Shown here: positions 1 to 6,270 of the stretch, one piece after another
Layout: each line of letters opens with the position of its first letter
How positions within the stretch are numbered: position 1 is the first letter of the stretch
Source: an uncultured Clostridia bacterium
Lineage (GTDB): Bacteria > Bacillota > Clostridia > Christensenellales > UBA1242
Assembly (NCBI GenBank): GCA_947589655.1
Contig: CANQCE010000012.1
Coordinates: 1-15,669, forward strand
DNA: 15,669 bases
Direction of reading: 5' to 3'
Notes under the pieces: generated by a model
The model's database searches: none
Seen by the model: only the letters and a program-made list of their open reading frames with translations
Told to the model about the DNA's origin: nothing
Made by a program: the position numbers and the translations under genes

Positions 1-788
1 TAGCCAACAATCATTGAGCGGTCAAAGCCCATATCTCTTGCATTTCCAGCAGGCACAACTTCAATTTCTGCGCTTACAAAATCGTCTTCATCAATTTTGT
101 ATGTTTTTAAAATTTTCCTTATGTTATCGGTAACTTTTTCGCTTTCTTCAGCCTCTTTAAAAGCCATATTTCCAACAACAAGGTCAAGTTGTTCGCCAGT
201 GACCTCCTTGGCGGTTTGGTCTTTTTTAAGGTGAGGGAGAAGGTCTGAAATGTAGAAAACGGGCTCGCTTTCTTTTTCGCCAATGCTAATTTTAACAATT
301 TCGCCAGTTTTTTTAACAACAACGCCGTGCAGCGCCAAAGGCATTGTTACCCATTGATAACTTTTAATGCCGCCGTAGTAGTGAGTGTCAAAAAGGCAGA
401 AACCATTTTTTTCATAAAGTGGGTTAGATTTTAAATCTAGGCGAGGGCTATCTATGTGCGCACCCAAAATGTTCAAGCCATTTTCCAGTGCGTCTGTTCC
501 CAGCACGAATAAAGCAACTGTTTTATTTTGATTTACCGCATACACCTTGTCGCCGGCTTTAAGTTTGGTTTTGGTTTTTATTAATTCTGCCAAATTTTTA
601 AAACCTTTCTTTTCTGCACTGGAAACAATTGTATCTGAGCACTCGCGTTCAGTCTTGTTTTTTGATATAAACTCTTTATAGCCTTCTGCGAAACTAAAAA
701 CCGCTTTTTTCTGTTTTTCATCGCACAAGCACCATTTATTTTTTACTTTTTTCTTTGGGCTGTTGTCCACTGTTTTTGTTGTTGCCAT
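1..788 (-). CDS. M18 family aminopeptidase, N-terminal part (runs off the window)
   Basis: The first 262 residues of a metallo-aminopeptidase of peptidase family M18 (aspartyl aminopeptidase / aminopeptidase I type), a cytoplasmic zinc enzyme that removes N-terminal residues from peptides. Seen in the reading: GAHIDSPRLDLK around residues 109-120, with H111 and D113 of the metal-binding HxD, and DTHYYGGIKSYQW at about 134-146, both hallmarks of the clostridial M18 group. The family is normally about 460 residues, so the C-terminal metal ligands lie beyond position 1. The ATG is chosen because AAGGAG sits 7 bases upstream (reverse complement of 796-801) and the M18 homology starts soon after it. 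Residues 1-18 are lysine-rich and variable. It has its own promoter and diverges from sepF. The substrate cannot be read from this fragment. Confidence 0.9.
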   Translation of the reverse strand, partial: MATTKTVDNSPKKKVKNKWCLCDEKQKKAVFSFAEGYKEFISKNKTERECSDTIVSSAEKKGFKNLAELIKTKTKLKAGDKVYAVNQNKTVALFVLGTDALENGLNILGAHIDSPRLDLKSNPLYEKNGFCLFDTHYYGGIKSYQWVTMPLALHGVVVKKTGEIVKISIGEKESEPVFYISDLLPHLKKDQTAKEVTGEQLDLVVGNMAFKEAEESEKVTDNIRKILKTYKIDEDDFVSAEIEVVPAGNARDMGFDRSMIVG

Positions 789-824
789 ATTTTTTTCTCC
801 TTTTATTTATTATTAATTAACTTT

Positions 825-853
825 ATTTTAACAATCTTAATTTGGTCTGTCAA
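825..853 (-). promoter_or_regulatory. SigA-type promoter of the M18 aminopeptidase
   Basis: On the minus strand, -35 TTGACA (848-853) and -10 TAAAAT (825-830) are separated by 17 bp, with a TG one base upstream of the -10 (extended -10). The predicted transcript start is about 30 bases upstream of the ATG at 788. Confidence 0.75.
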
Positions 854-863
854 ATATATTTGA
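850..863. promoter_or_regulatory. Perfect 14-bp palindrome between divergent promoters (possible operator)
   Basis: TCAAATATATTTGA is its own reverse complement. It overlaps four bases of the aminopeptidase -35 (848-853) and ends six bases before the sepF -35 (870-875). That is where a dimeric regulator could affect both promoters. The operator role is inferred; AT-rich palindromes also arise by chance. Confidence 0.4.
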
Positions 864-869
864 TTTATT

Positions 870-897
870 TTGAAAAAAGTTTTTTTTGTGATATCAT
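870..897 (+). promoter_or_regulatory. SigA-type promoter of sepF
   Basis: -35 TTGAAA (870-875), 16-bp spacer, -10 TATCAT (892-897) with TG at 889-890 giving an extended -10. The predicted start is near 904, 18 bases before the sepF ATG. Confidence 0.7.
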
Positions 898-921
898 ATT
901 AAAAACGGATGGGGTGAAAAG

Positions 922-1287
922 ATGAGTTTTATGGATTTTATTTACAAATTTTTTGGGTTTGAAGGTGACGATGTGCAGGTGGTAAAGAAAAAAAACAATG
1001 CCCCAAAAGCCTCTTACAACCTTAAACTCTCACAAAAATTGCCTGATGAGATTGACGGAATAAGGGTTTTTTATCCAGAAAGTTTTGAAGATATTAAAGA
1101 TAAAAGCGACCTTTTAAAGAAAAATAGTCCATTTTTTATTGATTTTCGTGCCTGCAGCACATACGAGCGCAACAAAATTTTGGATTATTTTCATGGCGTT
1201 ATTGATGTTCTTGGTGCAACAGAAGAAGAAGTTGACAAAAATTTGATTTTATATCTTCCAAAGAACATGGAAATTGAAAGAGATTAA
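922..1287 (+). CDS. sepF: Cell division protein SepF
   Basis: SepF (YlmF) is a cytoplasmic FtsZ-binding protein that helps align FtsZ bundles and tether them to the membrane at the septum. The 121-residue product begins with a short amphipathic stretch, MSFMDFIYKFFGF, matching the N-terminal membrane-binding helix of the family. A charged linker follows to about residue 45. The SepF domain covers about 46-118: RVFYPESFED, the DLLKKNSPFFIDF strand region, and the ending DKNLILYLPKNMEIE, where the family has a PKNVxI-type end. It is a little shorter than the usual 130-150 residues because of a short linker. GGGGTG lies 5 bases before the ATG. It is followed by lspA and an RluD-type gene, as in the ylm/lspA division region of other Firmicutes, although ylmG, ylmH, divIVA and ileS are missing in between. 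Confidence 0.88.
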   Translation: MSFMDFIYKFFGFEGDDVQVVKKKNNAPKASYNLKLSQKLPDEIDGIRVFYPESFEDIKDKSDLLKKNSPFFIDFRACSTYERNKILDYFHGVIDVLGATEEEVDKNLILYLPKNMEIERD

Positions 1288-1337
1288 TAAATCGTTGCAA
1301 AAATTAATAAAAACAGCAAAAAAAAGGAATTTTTAGC

Positions 1338-1865
1338 GTGAAAAAGCAATTTTGGATTAAATTTTCGGTTATGCTGGCAATTATTGCGGCAATTTTGGTC
1401 ATAGATTTGGTCACCAAATATGTTTTTGACGCGCGCCTTGCCGATGGTGAAAGCGTTAAAATAATTCCGGGGCTTTTCAACTTTAAACTTGTGCACAATG
1501 TGGGCGCTGCGTGGGGCATTTTGGCTGGCAGACAGGTGTTTTTAATTGCAATTTCGCTTGTTTTTTTGGCAATATTTATCTTCTATTATATTAAAGAAAA
1601 AAACAGAACTTGGCTTTTAAATGTAACATTTGGGTTTTTAATTGGCGGCTGCCTTGGGAATTTGTTTGACAGAATTTTTATAGGCTATGTTCGCGACTTT
1701 ATTCAATTTGCTTTTTGGCAAAGTTTTCCAGTTTTCAATTTTGCGGATGCCTTTTTGTGCATAGGGGTTGTTCTTTTTGTAATTTACCTTATCCTTTATT
1801 ACACAAAAAACAATAAAAAAGCAAAAATTTCTGGCAAAAAAGATGGCGGAGATGCGCATGAATAA
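1338..1865 (+). CDS. lspA: Lipoprotein signal peptidase (signal peptidase II)
   Basis: LspA is the integral-membrane aspartyl protease that cuts the signal peptide from diacylglyceryl-modified prolipoproteins just before the lipobox cysteine. The 175-residue protein has four hydrophobic segments (about 9-27, 66-85, 93-110 and 137-155). Family motifs are visible: HNVGAAWGI (53-61), GGCLGNLFDRIFIGYVRDF (103-121) with catalytic Asp120, and FNFADAF (133-139) with catalytic Asp137. The start is GTG, chosen because AAGGAA lies 8 bases upstream and the first hydrophobic helix follows at once. The C-terminal tail is lysine-rich and overlaps the next gene by 8 bases. The two lipoproteins further along the window would be substrates. 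Confidence 0.95.
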   Translation: MKKQFWIKFSVMLAIIAAILVIDLVTKYVFDARLADGESVKIIPGLFNFKLVHNVGAAWGILAGRQVFLIAISLVFLAIFIFYYIKEKNRTWLLNVTFGFLIGGCLGNLFDRIFIGYVRDFIQFAFWQSFPVFNFADAFLCIGVVLFVIYLILYYTKNNKKAKISGKKDGGDAHE

Positions 1866-2763
1866 AACTTTTACATGTGAAAAAACTGGCGAAAGGCTGG
1901 ATATGTTTTTGCTTGAAAATTTGCAGGGGTTTTCGCGCTCTTATATAAAAACACTCATAGAAAAAGGGCTGGTGCAGGTGGATGGAAAAGTTGCCACAAA
2001 AGCAGGCACAAGCTTAAAGGCAGGGGCAACTGTCAAAGCCGAAATTTTAGAGCCGGAAAAAATCTCCACCGAGGCAGAGAATATTCCGCTTGACATTGTT
2101 TACGAGGATGAAGATTTGCTTGTTATAAACAAGCCGCAGGGGCTTGTTGTGCATCCGTGTGCCTCAACAAAATCTGGCACGCTTGTAAATGCACTTTTGT
2201 TCCATGTTAAAGATTTAAGCGGCATAAACGGCGTTCTTCGCCCTGGGATTGTGCACCGTTTGGACAAAGACACCAGCGGCTTGCTTGTGGTTGCCAAAAA
2301 CGATTTTTCTCACAAAAATTTGGCGGAACAAATTAAAAACAAAACCGCCACGCGGCAATATTTGGCAGTTTTGGAAGGCAATTTAAATGAAAATGAGGGA
2401 GAAATTACAACTTATTTAAAGCGTGATTCAAAAGACCGAAAAAAAGTAAGCGTGCAGCCTTCTGGCAGGCTGGCAATAACGCGTTTTAAGGTGCTAAAGC
2501 GTTTTGAAAAGTGCTGCCTAGTTCAGTTCACTTTGCTCACAGGCAGAACGCATCAAATAAGAGTGCATGCAAAACATCTTCATCACCCTGTTGTGGGCGA
2601 CAAACTTTATGGACATGAGGAAAAGGGGCTAAACGGGCAGTTGTTGCACGCATACAAATTGTCATTTGTGCATCCGCACACGCAAGAGAATATGACTTTT
2701 CAAGCAAAACTGCCGGATTATTTTGAAAATTATCTAAAAAAGCAAAAAGAAATTGAAAATTAG
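1858..2763 (+). CDS. RluD-family 23S rRNA pseudouridine synthase (YlyB type)
   Basis: A pseudouridine synthase of the RluA/RluD family, which isomerises uridines in structured RNA, usually 23S rRNA. An S4 RNA-binding domain covers about residues 11-60 (GERLDMFLLE, SRSYIKTLIEKGLVQVDGK). The catalytic domain contains INKPQGLVVHP and HRLDKDTSGLL with the catalytic Asp136, and LLTGRTHQIRVH towards the end. The 301-residue length is normal. I chose the ATG at 1858 over one in frame at 1843 because GGAG at 1848-1851 is correctly spaced for it. It overlaps the lspA end by 8 bases, so the two are likely translationally coupled. Directly following lspA is the usual place of Bacillus ylyB. The target uridines cannot be read from the sequence. 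Confidence 0.92.
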   Translation: MNKTFTCEKTGERLDMFLLENLQGFSRSYIKTLIEKGLVQVDGKVATKAGTSLKAGATVKAEILEPEKISTEAENIPLDIVYEDEDLLVINKPQGLVVHPCASTKSGTLVNALLFHVKDLSGINGVLRPGIVHRLDKDTSGLLVVAKNDFSHKNLAEQIKNKTATRQYLAVLEGNLNENEGEITTYLKRDSKDRKKVSVQPSGRLAITRFKVLKRFEKCCLVQFTLLTGRTHQIRVHAKHLHHPVVGDKLYGHEEKGLNGQLLHAYKLSFVHPHTQENMTFQAKLPDYFENYLKKQKEIEN

Positions 2764-2806
2764 AGGCGAAAAAACAAAAATAAAGGTGCTTTATAGGCTA
2801 AAACCC

Positions 2807-2836
2807 TTGACAAAAGCCTTTTTTTTTCGTTATAAT
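2807..2836 (+). promoter_or_regulatory. Strong SigA-type promoter of the rplU operon
   Basis: -35 TTGACA (2807-2812), 18-bp spacer, -10 TATAAT (2831-2836). Both boxes match consensus exactly; there is no TGn extension. The predicted start is near 2843, giving an 85-base leader. Confidence 0.85.
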
Positions 2837-2842
2837 AAAGCG

Positions 2843-2927
2843 GTATCCGCTTGTGTCGGGTTTTTAAAGTGTGCTTTTGGCACCACCTTTGACGGCAGCG
2901 AGTTTGGGTAGAGGAGGTTAAAAAAAT
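2843..2927 (+). promoter_or_regulatory. Structured 5' leader of rplU, probable L21 leader
   Basis: The leader between the promoter and rplU can fold. CGCT (2848-2851) pairs with AGCG (2897-2900), and TGTC (2854-2857) with GACG (2891-2894) across a 2x2 internal loop. They enclose a hairpin GTGC/GCAC (2871-2874 with 2880-2883, loop TTTTG), which can be lengthened with a bulge. A ribosomal-protein leader (L21 leader) is known upstream of rplU-ysxB-rpmA in Firmicutes, where L21 autoregulation is suspected. Position, size and fold agree; identity to the RNA family was not tested. GAGGAGGT at 2911-2918 is the rplU ribosome binding site, just outside the outer helix. Confidence 0.6.
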
Positions 2928-3236
2928 ATGTTTGCAGTTGTTCAAACAGGTGGAAAACAGTATAACGTCACAGAAAACGATGTGCTTAAAGTTGAAAAAC
3001 TTAATGCCGCTGTTGGCGACAAGTTGAAACTTGATGTTTTGCTTGTAAGTGACGGAAATAAAACTGTTGCAGGTTCACCTATTGTTAAAACAGCCGAAGT
3101 TGTTGCTGAAGTGCTTGGGCAAGGAAAAGGCGACAAAATTGTTGTGTTTAAATATAAACCAAAGAAAAACGAGCGCACAAAACAGGGCCACAGACAACCT
3201 TGGACTGAAATTAAAATTGTTTCAATAAAGATGTAA
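2928..3236 (+). CDS. rplU: 50S ribosomal protein L21
   Basis: L21 binds 23S rRNA in the large ribosomal subunit. The 102-residue product has the standard length and opening (MFAVVQTGGKQYNVTENDVLKVEKL). Near the end it carries the conserved basic motif FKYKPKKNERTKQGHRQ. The start has a strong GAGGAGGT nine bases upstream. It is the first gene of the rplU-prp-rpmA operon, whose order is conserved across Firmicutes, with only four bases between its stop and the next gene. Confidence 0.97.
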   Translation: MFAVVQTGGKQYNVTENDVLKVEKLNAAVGDKLKLDVLLVSDGNKTVAGSPIVKTAEVVAEVLGQGKGDKIVVFKYKPKKNERTKQGHRQPWTEIKIVSIKM

Positions 3237-3240
3237 AAAT

Positions 3241-3567
3241 ATGACAAAGATATTTTTATTTGAGAAAAACGGCATAATCTATGCCTGCCAAATTAAAGGG
3301 CATTCGGGCTTTGACGAGAAAGGGAAAGACATTGTTTGTTCTGCCATTTCAGCAGCATCGCAAATGGCTCTTGTGGGGTTACAAGAAGTGCTTGGCTTAA
3401 AGGTGGAAAGCAAAATGACCGATGGATTTTTATCTTTCAAGGTTTTGGAAGGTTATGAAAAAAAAGAGGTCCAAACCATTTTTCAATCTTTAAAAGTTTT
3501 CTTGGAAGGCCTACAAAAAGATTATGCAAAATATGTTAAAATGGAGGTTAAAAAAGATGTTTTTTAA
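3241..3567 (+). CDS. prp: Ribosomal-processing cysteine protease Prp (YsxB family)
   Basis: Prp is the cysteine protease that removes the N-terminal extension of ribosomal protein L27 in Firmicutes, a step shown to be essential in Staphylococcus aureus. The 108-residue product carries the family signature from GHSGF to GKDIVCSAIS. The catalytic pair is His21 and Cys33, equivalent to the family's GH...DIVCA motif. The length is as expected. It sits between rplU and rpmA, and the adjacent L27 has a matching pre-sequence, so enzyme and substrate are encoded side by side. Only a weak ribosome binding site is visible, suggesting coupling to rplU. Its end overlaps the start of rpmA by 11 bases. Confidence 0.93.
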   Translation: MTKIFLFEKNGIIYACQIKGHSGFDEKGKDIVCSAISAASQMALVGLQEVLGLKVESKMTDGFLSFKVLEGYEKKEVQTIFQSLKVFLEGLQKDYAKYVKMEVKKDVF

Positions 3568-3829
3568 TATACAACTTTTTGCTCATAAAAAGGGTGGCGG
3601 AAGCACAAAAAACGGCCGCGATAGCCAAAGCAAACGTCTTGGCGTGAAAGCGTATGCCGGCGAATTTGTTACCGCTGGGTCCATTATTGTTCGTCAACGT
3701 GGCACAAGGGTTTATCCGGGCAGCAATGTTGGTTTGGGCAAGGACTACACACTTTTTGCACTTAAAGACGGCAAAGTGTGCTTTGAGCAAAGCAATGGAA
3801 AAAATGTTGTTTCTGTAATTGCGCAGTAA
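3557..3829 (+). CDS. rpmA: 50S ribosomal protein L27, with cleavable N-terminal extension
   Basis: L27 reaches into the peptidyl-transferase centre with its N-terminus. The 90-residue precursor begins MFFNIQLFA, then HKKGGGSTKNGRDSQSKRLG. The first nine residues match the Firmicute L27 pre-sequence (S. aureus MLKLNLQFFA), so Prp should cut after Ala9 and leave mature L27 starting HKKGG. GGAGGT (3543-3548) lies eight bases before this ATG. A longer in-frame reading upstream would add eleven residues, including WRLKK, and destroy the pre-sequence layout, so I reject it. The gene overlaps prp by 11 bases and is followed by a terminator. Confidence 0.95.
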   Translation: MFFNIQLFAHKKGGGSTKNGRDSQSKRLGVKAYAGEFVTAGSIIVRQRGTRVYPGSNVGLGKDYTLFALKDGKVCFEQSNGKNVVSVIAQ

Positions 3830-3839
3830 CAAGTTCTGG

Positions 3840-3864
3840 GGCGGCTGATGCTGCCTCTTTTTTT
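3840..3864 (+). terminator. Intrinsic terminator of the rplU-prp-rpmA operon
   Basis: GGCGGC (3840-3845) pairs with GCTGCC (3850-3855) with one G-U, loop TGAT, then a T-rich run TCTTTTTTT. It begins 11 bases after the rpmA stop and ends only 11 bases before the next start codon. Confidence 0.8.
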
Positions 3865-3875
3865 AAGAAGGCAAG

Positions 3876-4700
3876 ATGGAATATAAACTTTTGGATGATT
3901 GTATCAAAATTTTTGGGAAGGAAGATTTTAATCCGCAGCACATATTGGAGTGCGGACAAATTTTTTCATACAACAAAACGGAAAACGGCTGGCAAGTTTT
4001 TTCGGCAGATAAAAAAGCGGAGATTTTTGAAAATGAAAACGGCTTTGAGATAAAAACAGACTCTCCACAATATTTCGAGAATTTTTTCGATTTGAAAACC
4101 GATTATTCCAAAATAAAAAAGCAACTTTGCAAATTTGAAATTTTGAAAGCGCCGATAAAATTTGGCTATGGCATAAGAATTTTAAAACAAGATTTGTTTG
4201 AAACGGTCATCTCGTTTATAATTTCGGCAAACAACAATATTAAACGTATACAACTTATTTTGGGGCGCATAAAAGAGAAGTTTGGCGAAAAGAAAGACGG
4301 CTTTTATGCCTTTCCAACAAGGGCGGCTCTGCTTGCCGCAACCGAGCAAGATTTTGCTGCACTTGGGGCAGGATACAGAGCAAAATATCTGTTTCAAGTT
4401 TTGCGCCAAGTGGATGAAAACACTTTGCAAAAATGGCAAACTCTGTCAACAGCCGATTTGCGAAAAAACCTTGTTAAACTTTCTGGCGTTGGCCCAAAAG
4501 TGGCGGATTGCATTTCGCTGTTTGGCTATGCACGGGGAGATGTTTTCCCTGTGGACACATGGATTGAACAAATGTATTTAAAGTTTTACGGCGGCAAAAA
4601 GAACAGAGAGCAAATTAGGCACTTTTTAACCGAAGAATTTAAAAATTATTCAGGCTACGCTCAGCAATATCTTTTTTATTACATGCGCTTGGGGACATAG
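3876..4700 (+). CDS. OGG1-type 8-oxoguanine DNA glycosylase/AP lyase
   Basis: A base-excision repair enzyme of the HhH-GPD superfamily that removes 8-oxoguanine opposite C. Residues about 1-100 form an N-terminal domain of the OGG type (ILECGQIFSY at 23-32). The HhH-GPD domain follows. The hairpin-helix-hairpin reads LSGVGPKVADC (202-212) with catalytic Lys208, as in human OGG1 GVGTKVADC. Catalytic Asp227 is in FPVDTWI. Having both Lys and Asp predicts a bifunctional glycosylase/lyase. The length of 274 residues fits bacterial OGG1 homologues of clostridia. No MutY/Nth iron-sulfur cysteine cluster is visible. AAGAAGG (3865-3871) is only four bases from the ATG and abuts the upstream terminator, so expression may depend on readthrough. 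Confidence 0.9.
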   Translation: MEYKLLDDCIKIFGKEDFNPQHILECGQIFSYNKTENGWQVFSADKKAEIFENENGFEIKTDSPQYFENFFDLKTDYSKIKKQLCKFEILKAPIKFGYGIRILKQDLFETVISFIISANNNIKRIQLILGRIKEKFGEKKDGFYAFPTRAALLAATEQDFAALGAGYRAKYLFQVLRQVDENTLQKWQTLSTADLRKNLVKLSGVGPKVADCISLFGYARGDVFPVDTWIEQMYLKFYGGKKNREQIRHFLTEEFKNYSGYAQQYLFYYMRLGT

Positions 4701-4706
4701 ATTTGA

Positions 4707-4736
4707 AAAATTTTGAAAATTCTTTTAAAATTTTTT
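4707..4736 (+). terminator. Weak A/T-only hairpin after the OGG1 gene
   Basis: A 12-bp stem, AAAATTTTGAAA (4707-4718) with TTTTAAAATTTT (4723-4734), loop ATTC and a short T tail. It contains no G-C pair and one G-U, so terminator strength is doubtful. Confidence 0.4.
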
Positions 4737-4744
4737 GTCAAAGA

Positions 4745-4773
4745 TTGCATTTACAGAATAAATATGCTAAAAT
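4745..4773 (+). promoter_or_regulatory. SigA-type promoter of lipoprotein 1
   Basis: -35 TTGCAT (4745-4750), 17-bp spacer, -10 TAAAAT (4768-4773), with TG one base upstream of the -10 (extended -10). The predicted start is near 4780, and AGAGGTG (4793-4799) is the ribosome binding site. Confidence 0.65.
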
Positions 4774-4803
4774 GAAAGTGGAATTTCAACAAAGAGGTGC
4801 TTT

Positions 4804-6207
4804 ATGGGATATAAAAAAACAGGTCGTGTAGCGACACTCGCAATGCTGTCAACCGCAATGGCGTTTTCGCTTGGCGCTTGTAGCCTTGTTGGCCCTATAA
4901 CCCCTGGGGGAACGGTGAACCCTGGTGGAACGGTAAACCCTGGGGTGGACGAAGGCAAAACATTTCAGACTGCCGTTGAACAGGTAAACGGCATTTTGGG
5001 CAGAGCGGAAGAAAGTTTGAATTTTACAATTGAAAAAAACGATAAAAATGGCAAAATTGTTTCAAAATTCGCAGGGGATAAATCTGTTGTAACAGAAAAC
5101 GGCGAGAGCACTTATTATTCAACTGCTGATGGAGAGAATTTTGAATATTCGCTTGAAGATGGCGAGTGGGAAAAGTATTCCAGCAACCTAACCACCAAAA
5201 ATTTGGCAAAAGAAAGTTTGGATGGGCTGAAAGATATAAATTGGAAAAATCGTGAAAATGATAAACTGAAAGGCACCGTTAATGGCGAAAACGTATATGC
5301 CGAAACGGCTGCTGACGGAGTTTTCTACACTTTTGACAATGGTTCTAATTTGAATTTGATAGACTTGAACACAACCGAAGTTACCCTGCCAAATGTAAAA
5401 GATAAAGATGACCAACAAGACACCTCTGAAAAACTTTATGAAATTGTAAATGGCAAAAAACAATACAATCTGCCACTTATCAAACAAACAATCCAAGATT
5501 GGTTTAAAGAAACGGATTATTTTACAAAAGTAATTAAACACGACATTACGAAGGCAACTCTTGACGAGATTGTTTACATCAATTTTGATGAAGACAGAGT
5601 TAGGTTTGGTGCTTATGCTCATGAAGATGGTAAAAAACAATTTCAAACATTTCTGTTTAATTCAAAACTTACTGACCAAATAAAAAATCATTTAACAACG
5701 GAGGATGATTTAATAAATTATTTAAACCAAAACAAAGCATCTTCTCCTATAGAAATTGATAAGGCTTGCGTTTTTGTTGAACCATCCATAACTCAACAAG
5801 ATATAAATAAGATTTGGACAAATATTCAGGACAGATTAAAAAATGTTGGGGTTCAATCAAGCAGTGTCAAGGATACTGGAGTTAAAACAACCGAATTTGA
5901 AAATGCGAAACTTGTAACAGGATTTATTAGAACTTGGTCCGAAATTCATGCTGCCATGGATATGGGATTTATTCAGTCAACAGCATTTACAGGTTTTATA
6001 ATCGATAAAAACGGAGATTCAAAAAGAGTAGAATTCTCAATTCAAGCAGAAACCAATGCTAACACTCCACAAGAGAATTTAATTAAAGGCGAGGATTTTG
6101 TAATTTCAGAATATTCAACCCAAGAAGTAAATTTGGTGGAAGATGTTTCAAAGAGTAAAACAACATTAAATAATATTGATTATTATATGGAAGATAAAAG
6201 ATATTAA
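4804..6207 (+). CDS. Lipoprotein 1, function unknown
   Basis: A 467-residue exported lipoprotein that I do not recognise. The start is supported by AGAGGTG four bases upstream and a proper signal: basic MGYKKTGR, a hydrophobic stretch 10-23, and the lipobox LGAC with Cys26 as the lipidated residue. Next comes a flexible linker with two copies of PGGTVN (residues 34-45) and a third start. The rest is hydrophilic, with strand-like repeats of short charged turns in the first half (NGESTYYSTADGENFEYS around 100-117). That half faintly recalls LppX/LolA-like carrier lipoproteins, but I would not assign it. A Lys/Asp-rich stretch near residue 200 (KDKDDQQDTSE) separates a second, helix-rich part. 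It is transcribed alone, with its own promoter and terminator. Inference: a surface protein anchored in the membrane after LspA cleavage. Confidence 0.85.
   Translation: MGYKKTGRVATLAMLSTAMAFSLGACSLVGPITPGGTVNPGGTVNPGVDEGKTFQTAVEQVNGILGRAEESLNFTIEKNDKNGKIVSKFAGDKSVVTENGESTYYSTADGENFEYSLEDGEWEKYSSNLTTKNLAKESLDGLKDINWKNRENDKLKGTVNGENVYAETAADGVFYTFDNGSNLNLIDLNTTEVTLPNVKDKDDQQDTSEKLYEIVNGKKQYNLPLIKQTIQDWFKETDYFTKVIKHDITKATLDEIVYINFDEDRVRFGAYAHEDGKKQFQTFLFNSKLTDQIKNHLTTEDDLINYLNQNKASSPIEIDKACVFVEPSITQQDINKIWTNIQDRLKNVGVQSSSVKDTGVKTTEFENAKLVTGFIRTWSEIHAAMDMGFIQSTAFTGFIIDKNGDSKRVEFSIQAETNANTPQENLIKGEDFVISEYSTQEVNLVEDVSKSKTTLNNIDYYMEDKRY
4903..4944 (+). repeat. 18-bp tandem repeat encoding PGGTVN
   Basis: Two copies of an 18-base unit (4903-4920 and 4921-4938, two mismatches) and the first six bases of a third. 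They lie just after the lipobox of lipoprotein 1 and encode a flexible linker. Confidence 0.8.
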
Positions 6208-6214
6208 AATATAG

Positions 6215-6247
6215 CAAGGATTTTAAAAGAAATCCTTGTTTTTTTTT
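6215..6247 (+). terminator. Strong intrinsic terminator of lipoprotein 1
   Basis: A 9-bp perfect stem, CAAGGATTT (6215-6223) with AAATCCTTG (6230-6238), loop TAAAAG, and nine T residues. Its 3' arm and T-run appear to overlap the -35 of the next promoter. Confidence 0.92.
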
Positions 6248-6264
6248 AATAATTGTGTTATCAT
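6236..6264 (+). promoter_or_regulatory. Promoter of lipoprotein 2, predicting a leaderless transcript
   Basis: -35 TTGTTT (6236-6241, poor), 17-bp spacer, -10 TATCAT (6259-6264) with TG at 6256-6257 (extended -10). Eleven bases from the -10 onwards (6259-6269) are identical to the sepF promoter (892-902). The expected +1 is 6271, the A of the start codon. No Shine-Dalgarno sequence precedes that ATG. Confidence 0.5.
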
Positions 6265-6270
6265 ATTAAT

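Noticed and set aside
2780..2794. ATAAAG/CTTTAT hairpin after the RluD-type gene as terminator
   Set aside because: Only six A/T-rich pairs and no T-run; not supported.
3524..3556. Longer L27 start upstream of 3557
   Set aside because: The pre-sequence MFFNIQLFA needs to be N-terminal, and GGAGGT is spaced for 3557.
6253..6270. TTG start for lipoprotein 2, adding MCYHIN
   Set aside because: It lies within the -10 region of the best promoter, has no ribosome binding site, and puts residues before a complete signal peptide that starts at 6271.
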